A stretch of 64,000 nucleotides of DNA from Topomyia yanbarensis (taxonomy: Eukaryota > Arthropoda > Insecta > Diptera > Culicidae), in assembly GCF_030247195.1 (NCBI RefSeq), contig NC_080670.1, positions 164,310,080 through 164,374,079 of the forward strand, written 5' to 3'. Both the position numbers and the translations under genes were made by a program. Below are positions 12,496-24,124 of the stretch, in pieces. Each line of letters opens with the position of its first letter. Position 1 is the stretch's first letter. Under the pieces are notes generated by a model. That model worked only from the letters and a program-made list of their open reading frames with translations. It did no database searches and was not told the origin of the DNA.

Positions 12496-13480
12496 GACCG
12501 AGGAGGATTGGAACAGTTTTTTTGTTTTTATTAGATAAATCAATAATAACTGTCATTCGATGATTGATTATTTTTAAATTTCTTACTTCTGTTAATGCTT
12601 AATCAAATTACGTCAGAATAAATGGTACAAATCAATAACAAAGCATCGATATATTGATTTTTGAAAATGTTCTCATTGTTTCAACTCTTCTCCTACCGAG
12701 GTAAGTTGAAACGGCAATTAATGTGTAAAAAATAAAAATAAAATAAAAGATGCTTTTTCTTTTAATTTCACCAGGTATACCAGGTAAGAATTTCTTCATT
12801 TATTTTAATTTTTTCAGCATTCCACCAAGACGCTCAAAGAAAAACTAATGTGTGTTGAGACAAGTAACCAATTATGTCAAATATAATCAAAATATTTTCT
12901 AAAGTACCAAATGTTACGATTGTGTTATTTTCATTCGTTCATATTAATATAATTCCTTAATCTTCAAAAAGGCAAGCTAAAATTGTGACTTCAAGAAGCA
13001 TCGCCCCTAATACCCAATGAAATCAAAAGGCCTCTTTTTTGTTGTTTTATCAGTGAGAGAATCGAAAGCCCGAAAACGATCAATCATTTGTATTTCAAAT
13101 TAGAAGTTCATTGAAACTGGAGAACTGTAACTGGCTGGGTCTCTGAGACCCCTTGCCTTTGTAAGGGTTAAAATGACATCGCTGCATAGTGAATTCTTAT
13201 ATTTTTTTTCATAGTGTAGATCTACGTATGAATTGAAACTTGTTTTGAAAACTAATGTTAGATTTTGGCCACCAATGCAAGAATTTCTGTACTGATCCTA
13301 ACAGTAATAATGTTAAGATACTTTACCTAACCACTAGTAAACTATAACTGTAAAGCAAGAAATTTGATCATTCATTTGATTTGGTTTTGTATTATTTTTC
13401 CACCACATCCCCTAAGACATTCTGCATTGATTAAAATGGTTGATATGACCAGTGACACTATTCATGACTACAAGTGATAT
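12496..13480. repeat. dispersed repeat, copy A (pair with 35509-36165)
   Basis: Starts GACCGAGGAGG and shares long collinear similarity with 35509-36165: TTTTTGTTTTTATTAGATAAAT, ACAAATCAATAACAAAGCATC, CTCCTACCGAGGTAAGT, CTTTACCTAACCACTA and TGACCAGTGACACTATT follow in the same order. Copy A carries about 150-300 bp that copy B lacks after the ACCGAGGTAAG motif. No coding capacity and no clear terminal repeats are seen; class unknown. Confidence 0.65.
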
Positions 13481-13664
13481 CGGTAGTATTTGGTTCATTT
13501 TGAATTATGGTCACTTCGCTCCAAGCTTCAGGAGCTGATAGGAGTAAAAATTAGAACAAATGCATATTATGTGGCTATAAAGGACATAGCACTAAAATAG
13601 CTAAAAATGTTGATCACCGTTGTTAATTCAGGAAAGAAAATTGATTATTATCATTAGTTCAGGA

Positions 13665-13870
13665 CAGGGCCGTCTTAAGACTAAACGGGGCCACTGGGCA
13701 CTCTTGAGCTAGGGGCCCCCTATAATTGAACAGCTTAAATAATAAACAGCTATAATAGTAGGATGATCACAAAAGATTCCCAGCATTACGGAAACATGTC
13801 CACTGCATGCCCACCCTGAGACTCTTTTCAAAATTTGAGCCAATTCAGTCAACCGTGTTCAACCTATTTC
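13665..13870. mobile_element. left end of a hAT-like element (fragment)
   Basis: Begins CAGGGCCGTCTTAAGAC and continues into GGGGCC-rich sequence and CCTATAATTGAACAG. The same start and order occur at 22151-22330, so this is a repeated family. CAGGG...CTTAAG starts are common in hAT elements, but the other terminus and the 8-bp duplication were not found, so the superfamily call is inference. Confidence 0.5.
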
Positions 13871-13996
13871 AAAAAAAACAGAGATTCAAAATACAGGGAG
13901 AACAAAAACGATTTCAGATTTCCACAACCACGGGTCATTGCTGATGCCCAAATATCAAAAACGCAAGATGAACTGAGTACCAGGGATGTAATCCCA

Positions 13997-14095
13997 AGTA
14001 ACAATTGAAGTTTTATAGCACACCACAAGCGCTATCTATGTTTTCTGAGTGGCTATAAAACTATCATAAAACTTCGATTGTTACTAGAGATGCAT
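13997..14095. mobile_element. 99-bp inverted-repeat MITE
   Basis: Terminal inverted repeats AGTAACAATTGAAGTTTTA (left) and its complement with one mismatch (right), with a second inverted CTATAAAACT/AGTTTTATAG pair inside. No target duplication is obvious at the borders. The palindromic layout is seen directly; mobility is inferred. Confidence 0.6.
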
Positions 14096-14575
14096 GTTAG
14101 CAGACTCAATATCAGTCTGCGCGCATCATAACCAAACTGCCAGCACTGCTCACTACCACAGACATCAGCTGCGGAATACACCACCTTCGCAATCCGCTTT
14201 GATAGCCAATACAATCACGCAGCAGCAAGTGACAGACAGTACCTCGTGACAGCGGGAAGAAAGAATAAAACAAAACCCATCAGATAGTAGAACTTCTAGA
14301 GCATCTAAATTTACTTATAATAAGCTAAAACTAATTAAAACTACTTAAGCTAATTTTTACTAAGTGAATTACACCACCACCGATAAGGAGTTATGCGTTA
14401 AAAATAGTGAATTAGGCTAAATATTAGACTACATTATACTTATTTCTACTATAGTATAACCTACAAGATACAAAAAGCGTTCCGTGCTGATTTCGGTATT
14501 CAATTAGGCCCGAAGATCGTGAATCAAATTCTATCGCCTGTTTCTAGTTGGTAAGTGATAAAATACTAAATTTAC
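14095..14575 (+). mobile_element. possible LTR/leader fragment of an LTR retrotransposon
   Basis: Starts near TGTTAGCAGACTC after a short AT-rich border and contains a less AT-rich first part, a promoter-like AT-rich middle and AATAAAAC. It ends with CGCCTGTTTCTAG and a donor-like GGTAAGTG. The composition resembles a BEL/copia-type LTR plus leader, but no second LTR, primer-binding site or gag follows. Treat the class as a guess. Confidence 0.25.
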
Positions 14576-14579
14576 GAAC

Positions 14580-16130
14580 TGAAAATGAACTCAGACAACT
14601 GAAATCTTTATGAAAATTAGGCACGTCAGTACTGTGCAGTTTCCTACCGTCAGGTACCCTATAACCGTCTGCTTAGGAAAGTTAGTAAACGTAAGTAAAT
14701 ATGGAAATTGAAATATCTGAAACAAAACATTAACAGACTATTTATTGCCATGATACGGGAATTTTGTAATCCTTCTCCTACTTTGAATAAAATTGGATTA
14801 ACAAATTCGGAAATATTTCTACGTCCTGTCTGTGCGCAACAATGCACCTCAGAGCAAATAAAGAGAAGAAAAAAATGCTCTTTGCACTTTCCATGCGAAC
14901 CACTGCTCTTCTCTTTCACAATAATCCTCTTCACTCCGATATGCTCCATTGCTCCCATACGTGCATTCTACTCCATGGCTGCACACCTCAATTCTTCCGA
15001 TCAATCTTTATCTGAATTGTAGTTTGATTCGCCTTCCTACATGGTTGCCAGTGAGGGGAGGTACAATAAAGTGGCTCTTCAAGGTGACTCTTTGCGTGAA
15101 ATTGTACAGCTCTTGATGCAAGAAACTTTCCGTTTTTCGTTTTCAATTTTCTCTTTGTGCGGTCGTTCTGCACATCGCGGTGTTTTTGTGCTGCTCTATT
15201 TTTCATCGATGTATTTCGCTCTTTGTGCACATTGTGTGAGCAAATAACAAGCCTGCTGAGTACGTCTTGAAAGGTTATTTGTTTTTCTTACCGGTCTGCC
15301 CGATGCAAACGATGGTGGCAAACGGCCTAACACACTATATGCGAGTTCAACTACGCTATAGTATTCCCAGACGGGCGCACAGTGTCGCCTAGCCGGTCAA
15401 AACCTCAAAATTTTATTTCGGATTTTGCTTTTTTGAGATTTTTTTACTGTTGGTGAACAAGTTGAAAAGTCTTCTCAAAATTTTAAGTCTTGTGGACGAA
15501 AGTTTGTACAGAACCTTAAAGGTGAAATAGATGATTAATTTTGGAAAAACGGTGTTCAAACCTATGTTATTTAAATGAATATATCTTTGAAGTTAAGATT
15601 CCGATTAGGGTCGAACTGGTTTCATTTGAAAGGTTATTCGCTGGACTTATAGCTGCCTTTCGTTTTAGTCGCTCAGACATGAAGAACACATAATAAATCG
15701 TGCATTAAATTAAAATTATAATGTTCAAAGTGGCTGTATTTTTTAAACTGTTCGGAAAGATAACTTATTGTTAATGACACTTTAAAATTAGTGTACTTTC
15801 CGAAAATGATTTTCCTTTTCTTCCCCTTTCTGCCCCGAGGTATGAAAAAAGGTGATTTTTCATGATATATCTGAAGGAGACGCATGGTAGTGTTTGACAA
15901 CCCAGGGTCATAATATAATTTATAAATTTCTCTCAGTATTATCAACAACTGAAAAAGTGTGTATTCTGAAAAAAATTCACAGCACCAAATTTTTTGAAAA
16001 TGAATATTCAGATATAGTGCTTTTTATATTCGTAAATGTTGAATTTTCGAAATTTCGAACCGAGGTACAAAAATTTTGAGATAAAAAAATTAAAAATTAG
16101 CATCAAATAGGAATTCAGCGCCACAAAATT
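14580..16130. other. intronic DNA, no gene recognised
   Basis: Only short frames without domains. 14870-15240 is relatively GC-balanced but opens on both strands, so strand and coding status cannot be argued. The motif GGCCTAACACACTATATGCG at about 15327 recurs at 22456, linking this stretch to the diverged repeat listed at 22440-24120. Confidence 0.35.
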
Positions 16131-16139
16131 ACCCCAATG

Positions 16140-17565
16140 TGAAGTTTTCATCGTATTCGAGCCACTTTTTAGGTTTTGTCCGACTTTTGTATAGAAGATG
16201 ATCACTGTGGGGCGGTGTAATCTAATCTTCATAGTTGGAAAACGTTGTTTGAGGATGAAGGGCGCTTCCATCAAGAAGAAGGAAGGTTGGGGCAGGATGT
16301 CTTAAACGTCCATTATTGTAGCGTTATGTAGTGTAGCGAAAATTTCATCGTACTTGGTCCGCAATGTGTAACCATAAACGAAGCGCACTGTTGTTAATAA
16401 TTTCTGGACATGACTTTATGTAGTTTGCACATGGTCAGTTACATTGATCCGTTTAATGTTATCCCTGGTATAATAGCTTCTTGATGTTCCTGAATGAAAC
16501 TAAACGGAGTCGACTTCCGACTTTGCAAAAAGCCACATTTTTTTCTTTTAAAGAATATTCCACTTAGTTTACAAATGGCCAAATTTGGAGTCTAAGCGCG
16601 CAAATCGTCACGAGATTCGTTCATTTTGTTCGTATTGCTTTCTGCCGGAATAAAAATAACGGTTCTTTGCAATATTGTCTCTTTTTGCACGAATTGTTGG
16701 TGACGTAGATTTTTGTTATATATTACGACAGATGTTTAGTGCATTCGATTTGTATGACCAGTTTAGGGAGGCATAGAAAGCGAACTGGAAACAATAACAG
16801 TATCCCTATTCAACAAGTTGATGTTTCGAAGACAACCATTAACATGCCCACTATTCGATATAAGAAGTATTCAATACCATAGTTATCGCGTTTCTTTAAA
16901 ATTGCTTTCAAAACGACACAAAAAAATTACTCGAATCTATCAATATGATCGGTACCATTTTTTTCAACGGCAGGAATGTAAAACAGTCGAAATATAAAAG
17001 ACGTGCACGTTGCCGTGATGCCTAGCATTCGCGATTTGTCCAAAAACTGAGGTTTTGAATTTAGCTAGGAGAACTGTCTGTGAATATTTATAAAAATACT
17101 TACGCTTCAAAATGCTCGAGGCCCTTCAAATGTACTCAAACACACGCACATTTGCCGTGACTCATTTAATCAAATCGAGGGTAAAGCCAGGGACGATATG
17201 TGTAAACACTTTCAAAAGGGTATTTTCAAACATTTTTTTGGGATTTTATGAATGTTTGTCTTCATGATGTATTATTTATTATTTTTTTTAGATAAGGCGG
17301 ATGCAGTTCGAAAAACAAATATTGGTTTTGTGCCAGGATAAAACTGGCCAGGCAGAATGAAACATGCCAAATCCGGCCAAAAAGTGTCGAATCTTCGTAA
17401 GACCTCAAGAAGTTACTTTTGGGCGCTTCCATGTGGATGTGTCCATTTACAAACTCAGATATGACGTAGAAATAAATATTTTTCCACATCCACAGATCGC
17501 TCGCCATACAAGAATTGGATGGTTGGTTGAGGTTCGGTACCTTCCAAACGTTGTATACGTAGTGT
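16140..17565 (-). repeat. old dispersed repeat, possibly transposase-derived, copy A
   Basis: Collinear, strongly diverged similarity with 22440-24120. Shared landmarks in order are TTCATAGTTG...TTGTTTGAGG with a following short GAAG motif, AAAAAGCCACATTTTT, and then CTGGCC...AAGTGTCG...AAGACCTCAAGAA...TCCATTTACAAACTC. The minus-strand frame 17262-17624 reads with an ISEFVNGHIHMEAP stretch that may be a decayed transposase, but I recognise no catalytic triad. Named family unknown. Confidence 0.45.
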
Positions 17566-17569
17566 AGTA

Positions 17570-18170
17570 AACATTTGATTGTTAAAAATAAATTTAAACA
17601 CAATTTACAATATAAACATTGCAATGATGAAAAAACGCATACAATCCATAAATGCTAACTGTAAGACTACGTAGCAATGATATTGTCATGATCCAACACC
17701 ACTTAATATCCTAGTTATACTAATTTGAAAAATATAACGAAAACTTACTTTTGCGTTTCCTGTTTCAAATCTCCTCGGTTTCCCCCGCTAAAATATACTA
17801 TATGAGCACATTTTCCATCGCAACTCTGGTGAATCGCTACAAAGAACCGAAAACTTCAAATCCAACAACTGGTTTTATGGTATTTTGCCATAAAGATCAG
17901 TGCACCTAATTTCCTACTGAATATCAAGAGCAAATTTCAGACAGACGCTGAGCCAGCGACTAATAAAAAAAATACAAACCATAAGCATATCACTCAGCTA
18001 CAGATCCATATCCCCTCGTAAAATCGGCAATAAACCAAGAAACAAATCATCTGTAATCAACATACAAAATGCTTGTGTCAATCTGATAGGTTTTAAAGTG
18101 GGTAAAATCATTAATATGTATATGATGCAATCTACTCTTATTCGCACGCTGCTAATTTAAACCACAGAGA
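17570..18170. other. intronic DNA, nothing recognised
   Basis: AT-rich sequence with no domain-bearing frame, no inverted-repeat boundaries and no tRNA-like element that I can see. Confidence 0.4.
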
Positions 18171-18172
18171 AC

Positions 18173-18569
18173 AGACGTCCATCTTCAGCATTCAACTTGT
18201 GTAAAATCTCTATCGGCTTCGAAGGTAGTTGGGATATCCAAACCAGGTGCGCTACTGTCGTCATGTTTTTTTGTGGCTGAGTTCGACAGAATTGACAACG
18301 GTTATTCCTCTACCCAGTAAAACTAGTCCGGAACCGGTTCGGACTTCCAGCATGAATCCCAACTCAAATAGAGTTGATAGAGTCGGAATCGGTTGTTTTC
18401 TTTGAGCAAGATTCCATACTGAATTAATTCAGAACAGGTTCAGGAATGGATTTGACGGATAGTTGGGATAGGTTGGTGTGGCGGCGCTAGTGTTTATCGT
18501 ATATTATTTCAAATGTTTGCACACGTTTTTTTAATATTTTTGTTCGATCATGGATGTCTGTTCTCTGTG
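18173..18569. mobile_element. MITE with CACAGAGAACAGAC ends, copy 1
   Basis: Terminal inverted repeats CACAGAGAACAGACGTCCAT and the complement of ATGGATGTCTGTTCTCTGTG, 397 bp apart. A related 211-bp copy lies in an intron of the CUB gene at 50638-50848 with CACAGGGAACAGACTTCCA. No transposase. The interior at about 18311-18385 begins TACCCAGTAAAAC and resembles the end of the foldback element at 51662-51829. No clear target duplication. Confidence 0.7.
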
Positions 18570-18913
18570 TTTATACCAAGAGCCGACAGCATAAGTCATT
18601 AAATTGACTTTACGCTTGTCCGGACATGCCGCAGACTCAGGTGATTCGCATTTAATGCCAAAAGATCCTGACTCCTGCGCTGCAGAAGACAAAAAGCTAA
18701 GTAACCGGGAAACTCTAAGCTTGTTCATTGACCCTACTCCACGCTTTTCTAAACTTTCTTACTTCAAATCCTTGCTCTCCCTTGAGTACTATGGCTCTTA
18801 ATATTTGAAAAATACTTCACCTTCCAGTCCCTTGCTAATTATATGTCGTTACAATATAAAAAAAAGTAAAAGTAACTAAATAACATAGTCCTGACATTCT
18901 CAGTACTAAAATA

Positions 18914-19638
18914 CACTCAGGCAGATTTATAAGAATTATCTTATGATACATAGAAAAGTACACTAAGGAAAAACTTATAGCGAAATTCATAAGATTTATC
19001 TTATGATGAATAGAAAAGTAACAAAACTATGTTTTCATAAGATTAATATGAAAAAGATACGACTTTTATGATTACCTTTACATTTTATAAGTAATTGCAC
19101 ACGCCAGTCGTTTGAATTTCCTACGAGCATCTTATGATTCTCATAATCATAAGACAAATGTCTTATGAAAAATCAAAGATACCTTATACAAAGTGAAGTC
19201 ATAGCAAACTGATTTGATAAAATAAATGCCGTTTCATAAGACAATTTTATGTTTCATATACGTGCTACTTGTGGCCAAAAAATGTATGATATTCTTATGA
19301 AATTCGCTATATTTTTTGCCTGAGTGTAACAAAACTATGTTTTCATAAGATTAATATGAAAACATACGACTTTTGAGGTTATCTTAAGATTTTATAAGGT
19401 ATTACATTTGCCAGTCGTTTGGTTTTCATATGAGCATCTTATGATTGTCATAAACATACGAGAAATGAATAATCTTGTCTTATGAAAAATCAAAGATGCC
19501 TTATGGAAAATGAAATAGCAAACGGTTTTGACCAAATAAATGCCGTTTCATAAGATAATTTTATGATTTTCATACGTACTACTTGTGGCTAAAAAGTATA
19601 CGATATTCTTATGAAATTGGCTATTTTTTGCCTGAATG
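18914..19638. mobile_element. TTATGA-rich TA-flanked MITE, outer copy
   Basis: Outer copy of a ~360-390-bp MITE family, flanked by TA (18912-18913 and 19639-19640). Its left end CACTCAGGCAG and right end TTTTTTGCCTGAATG are complementary. It is interrupted after its first 47 bp by a second copy of the same family (18961-19326); outer sequence resumes at 19327 with ACAAAACTATGTTTTC. The element is full of CATAAG/CTTATG inverted motifs. Sister copies are at 22666-23040 and 62424-62814. Confidence 0.88.
18961..19326. mobile_element. TTATGA-rich TA-flanked MITE, inserted into its own family
   Basis: 366-bp complete copy starting CACTAAGGAAAAACTTATAG and ending TTTTTTGCCTGAGTG, flanked by TA on each side (18959-18960, 19327-19328). 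It sits in a GAAAAGTAACAAAACT site of another copy, and that site is uninterrupted within this inner copy itself. The insertion point and TA duplication are therefore exact. Confidence 0.9.
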
Positions 19639-19640
19639 TA

Positions 19641-20377
19641 CTTTTATGTGAATAGACGCGAATCGGAATACTATTCACTGCAAAACTGCGCATGCTCACA
19701 ACGTATTAAAGTTAGAATGCCATGCCAACACGTTGTTTGCATTCGGAAACAAATACATCAGTTTTTTCAAAACGATAGATTTAGAATGGCAAACCTTTCC
19801 ACCAAATAATTCTCCTGGATTAATTGACAAGGACTTCCGAATTCTTCAATTATATTGTGAGTGTGGAAACAGGCGCCAAGTCGTAAGTTATAGTCTATCA
19901 ATATATTTTTTTTCATTTGAACTTCGACGAAGCTACCAACAGTTTGGTAACATTCCGATACATCTGCCTAACGATGCACCCATGCAAGTGAATGTTCCAC
20001 TTGTTTAGTGCTAATGTGGATTTACTTTTCAATTGTGGATTAGTTGAAACGATAAATCGAAATTTGAAAATTATTAAATGGTTGCATAAAAAATCAAAAA
20101 AAAAACTTGTTTTAGTCCATCTTTCTTATTCATGGACACTAGGTTCAATATAAAATTGAAAATCTCATAGATTTTTAATACACATGACAACTTTATACAA
20201 ATCAATAGGAGAGTTCGGTAAATGGTGTAAAAGTGAGAAACATTTTGGCCATCTGGGTAGAATTCGGAGGTGTGGCATGCACAACCAACCAAATTTACAT
20301 TAATTTCAAAAAATTTAATTTCAATTGGCTTCAAATTATTATACTCCGCTTTGGTGGTGCTGCTTGTACTGTTTTCG
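19641..20377. other. intronic DNA, no gene assigned
   Basis: The frame at 19733-20008 contains NNSPGLIDKDFRILQLYCECGNRRQV followed by a donor-like GTAAGT, so an isolated decayed exon is possible, but no acceptor-supported partner or known family is visible. The rest is AT-rich with nothing recognised. Confidence 0.3.
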
Positions 20378-20525
20378 TGAACCAATCGTCATATGTTCGT
20401 GTCCCGTATAGGAAGGGTTTATAGTGGCAATAATATTGTAGCACTAAATCAAATCAGAAATTGTAGCACTTAATCAAATCAGAAAGTCGAACCATCAGAC
20501 TTCATTGTCTGCTGATGCAAGAAAA
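20378..20525 (+). repeat. tRNA-derived SINE fragment
   Basis: Contains the B-box side of a tRNA-like head (ACCAATCGTCATATGTTCGTG with CCCGTATAGGAAGGG), then the shared body motif GTAGCAC with a CAGACTTCATTGTCTGC tail region. The order matches the fuller SINE at 28158-28325. The A box is missing, so it is 5'-truncated. An internal short direct repeat of TGTAGCACT(A/T)AATCAAATC occurs at 20439-20483. Confidence 0.55.
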
Positions 20526-20565
20526 AAGGTAACACGAACAGGAAGGATTCTGAACACCTCTAGGG

Positions 20566-20787
20566 CAGTGATTCTTAACCTGGGATCCGCGGAGTGAAGT
20601 GGTTTCAAGGAGTCCGCGAAGAAAAATATATTTTCCAAGTGCATATTGAAAATTCTAGTCTTGTTTTTTAACAATCTGAAAATACCATATTGATAACATA
20701 TAAAATCGATGTTTATCCGTGGTGGTCCGTAGCAACCCAGGGTGATTTCTAAGGGGTCCGTGGTACGAAAAAGGTTGAGAACCGCTG
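20566..20787. mobile_element. hAT MITE
   Basis: 222-bp element starting CAGTGATTCTTAACC and ending GGTTGAGAACCGCTG, flanked by a perfect 8-bp duplication, CTCTAGGG, at 20558-20565 and 20788-20795. Same family as 5272-5506, in the opposite orientation. Confidence 0.93.
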
Positions 20788-20795
20788 CTCTAGGG

Positions 20796-22150
20796 TATTC
20801 GAATGATTGCAGTATTTACTCAAAAAACGTCATACCCATTTTGCTTACACCAGTACGGAAGCATATTTCCTAGGCCACTAGGAGCTAGTTCTCAGTTCTG
20901 CCGTGTAGCCGCTACAAGCATTCAGATTCTAGCCTGATTTTCGTTGTGTGTCGTGTTTTGTACCTTGCGTCGAACAAGCCATTCCGCTCATTATATCGAT
21001 TTATAGAAAAAAATATCACGGTGTGTTTGCTAGAACAATTTTATTCGAAAAGAATCGGCATCGCTAAAACTTCAGCATGAAATAGAATGGGCTTTTCCCT
21101 TTCATTTGAAAGTAAAATTAAAATATTCTGTCGGGGGCTCCAGAACAACTTTGTATTTTAAAGTTTTTTTGTTTGAAAACTTAAGTTTTTCAATGAAACT
21201 GGTTCACATTTTTGCCCCCAGGTAGTACTTTAGACATTCAAATATTACCAAAAGTGAGAATCTGATGGACAATTTCATTGTGTACAACTTTGTAGAGAAC
21301 TACATCGCGATCTAAAATCGCCAGAGAAAGCTATTAAATATTTATCAATGTTTCTAGATTCGCACGGAACCTATTGGTTAAGAAACTTTATTCCAAAAAC
21401 ATTTTCATTTGTAAAAAATGGTTTGCCTTATTTTAACAGTGTGCTGGCAAAGTCCCACTTTTAAGCGGAAAAAATATTATTCCAGATTCCATCGTTTTAT
21501 GCACATCAATGATATTTTAGGAGCAAGGAGATATAGAGAAGAGTAGATAAAATTTGAACGAAATTAGTACTCTTTTGAAGGATGCTGGATAATACAGCAA
21601 AATGAAACAGTTTTTTTCTGTCACAGATTTCCTTCTTTTTTATTTCTTCACTCATTCTGGAGTATGCTTGATGTAATCTTTAATCAACCTTTTTGCTCGT
21701 TAGCATCTAATGGTATATATTTGGCCTAAATTTTAACATTATATTTGATCAAACTCGATTAGATATTCAGTCATTTGATTTGATTTCGATTGAGAATCCT
21801 GATTGACAGTTTCACGAAGGATAGAAAAATAATTCGATGAGATTTATGTTCACGTTTGTTAACTTTTTGGAATCGCTGTACATTGAACAAAAATCGTAAT
21901 AGTAAATGAGAAATAAAGGTTTTGTTTGTTGTACGAAGATAGCGATCTCAATATGAAAGTAGATATAGAAAGTACCACCCTTACCCGAAAGACGTATTGT
22001 TGTTACTGTCTCCAGATTCTGAACTGAACTGGCAACTCCGTCTTCTTGATATGTTGTCTTTGCTCATATCTCATATTATGAGGGAAATCTTCAATAAACA
22101 GACTTGTATTAGTTTGACAATTTACTGAATGTATGGTCCAGCCTGATATT
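20796..22150. other. intronic DNA, nothing recognised
   Basis: No frame with a known domain on either strand and no repeat boundaries that I can define. Locally higher GC at 20870-20960 does not extend into a coding frame. Confidence 0.4.
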
Positions 22151-22330
22151 CAGGGTCGTCTTAAGGCCACTCGAGGGGCTCCTATAATTGAACAGGTATA
22201 AACTGCCGTAGAGTAGCATGATCAAAAAATGATACCCAGCATCAGGGAGCCATCTATGCCACCTTGAAATTTATATTTTAAATTTAAGCCAAAAATACTG
22301 TAGAAATCAAAATATATGGAGAATATTTTT
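22151..22330. mobile_element. left end of a hAT-like element, second copy
   Basis: Starts CAGGGTCGTCTTAAGGCC and is collinear with 13665-13870 (CCTATAATTGAACAG, ATGATCA...CCCAGCAT..., AATTTAAGCC). Only the left end is present. Superfamily by analogy only. Confidence 0.5.
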
Positions 22331-22439
22331 TTAGATTTTTATCACTATAGGTTGCATTGTAAATGTCCAGGTACCGTCGAAAAACATAAGATGATTTTGA
22401 TAGATCTTAAAAAGGTATTAGCATTTCTGACCAATTTGA

Positions 22440-24120
22440 TCGAAAGTGGCAATGGGCCTAACACACTATATGCGGTTGTGGGAGTTCGAACTCAGGTGAG
22501 CTGCGCTATTCTTTCCCCATATGACATAATTTGACCTTCATAGTTGTAAGACATTGTTTGAGGCTGAAGAGTGCCTCCGTCAATAATGAGGAATGATGGA
22601 GTAAGGCGGGTTACACGTCAACAATACAATGTCGACGATTCATTCAATAATTATCCTTACACTACACTCAGGCAAAAAATATAGCGAATTTCATAAGAAT
22701 ATCATACATTTTTTGGCTACAAGTAGCACGTATATAAAACATAAGATTGTCTTATGAAACGGTATTTATTTTGTCAAATCAGTTTGCTATGACTTCATTT
22801 TGTATAAGGTATCTTTGATTTTTCATAAGACAATATTATACATTTGTCTTATGATTATGAGAATCATAAGATGCTCGTAGGAAATTCAAACGACTGGCGT
22901 GTACAATTACTTATAAAATGTTAAGGTAATCATAAAAGTCGTATGTTTTTCATATTAATCTTATGAAAACATAGTTTTGTTACTTTTCTATTCATCATAA
23001 GATAAATCTTATGAATTTCGCTATAAGTTTTTCCTTAGTGTATGACAATCTAGGAAAAAAAATTGGCAATATGCTAATAAAATTCAACTTGTTAATAGAT
23101 GACGACTACGTGATTTACAAAAGTTACATTGATTCGTACAATGTTGTTCTCAATTTCTTGCTGTTCCTGATATGATGCAGCTGTAAAAAGTCAGTTACTA
23201 GCTTTACAAAAAAGCCACATTTTTCAATCATAATTCAACTACATTTACAGATGACAATATTGAATATTGCAGCCATTGAAATCAAGTCTAGGGTTTTGAT
23301 GGTAGAGACGCCTCTCTGGTGTCGGTGATAGGCACTCAGTGCAGAATGAGACCGAAGGAAAAATATTAAATAATAACAATAATTATCCTTCTCGCCTTTC
23401 GTAAGTACAAATGTTCAATACCTTCATTGTTACGTAGACAAATAAATACAGTGAAACATCGAAATTACTCAAACCTAATAATATGAGCAACACAATTCAT
23501 TTCAATAATTCACTACCACAACTATTAGCAGTTCATTCCTAATCAGCCACAAACAGAAATGCAACCATCTACCAACGAAATGCAACCATCTACCAACGAA
23601 GCTCATAAAAAACGAAAAACGAAGCTCATTAAAAACGCAAAGCAGATATAGCATTTGCTTAGACTGCAACACTATACAAAATGTACACCCAAACATGAAA
23701 GAATAAAAATTTAAGTTAAAAAAAATTATTTTTGTACCTGTTATATTAAAGAGTCGAAATAGGAAACACATCGAATAAACACTGCCGTGAGGCACAAGTC
23801 CTCGACTACCTGCCGGAGACGTTCCATTTCGGCCAGTATAATCTGATTTCAGATTCTGACGGCCTAAAATATTTTTGATAAGGGGGAGTGTCGTACAAAA
23901 ATAACATAATTAGTTCTGTACCAGATTACGACGGCATTGTGGAAAATGCCCAATCTGGCCGCGAAAGTATCGTGAGACCTCAAGAATTCCAGTCGTTTTT
24001 AGAGGATTTCATGTAGATTTGTCCATTCACAATCCCTGATGTGGTGATGAAATTAAAATTTACCACATGCGTGGATCGCTTGCCAAACAAGGATTGTGTA
24101 CTGAATCTCGACATCTTCTT
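22440..24120 (-). repeat. old dispersed repeat, copy B (pair with 16140-17565)
   Basis: Collinear with 16140-17565 at low identity and interrupted by a young MITE at 22666-23040. Near 23570-23600 a 19-bp segment (ATGCAACCATCTACCAACG) is directly duplicated. Neither copy preserves a long reading frame; the region 23920-24110 corresponds to the part of copy A that reads like a transposase remnant. Confidence 0.45.
22666..23040. mobile_element. TTATGA-rich TA-flanked MITE
   Basis: 375-bp copy in reverse orientation relative to 62424-62814, starting CACTCAGGCAAAAAATATAG and ending CTATAAGTTTTTCCTTAGTG, flanked by TA at 22664-22665 and 23041-23042. It interrupts the old dispersed repeat copy B. 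Confidence 0.9.
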
Positions 24121-24124
24121 TCAG

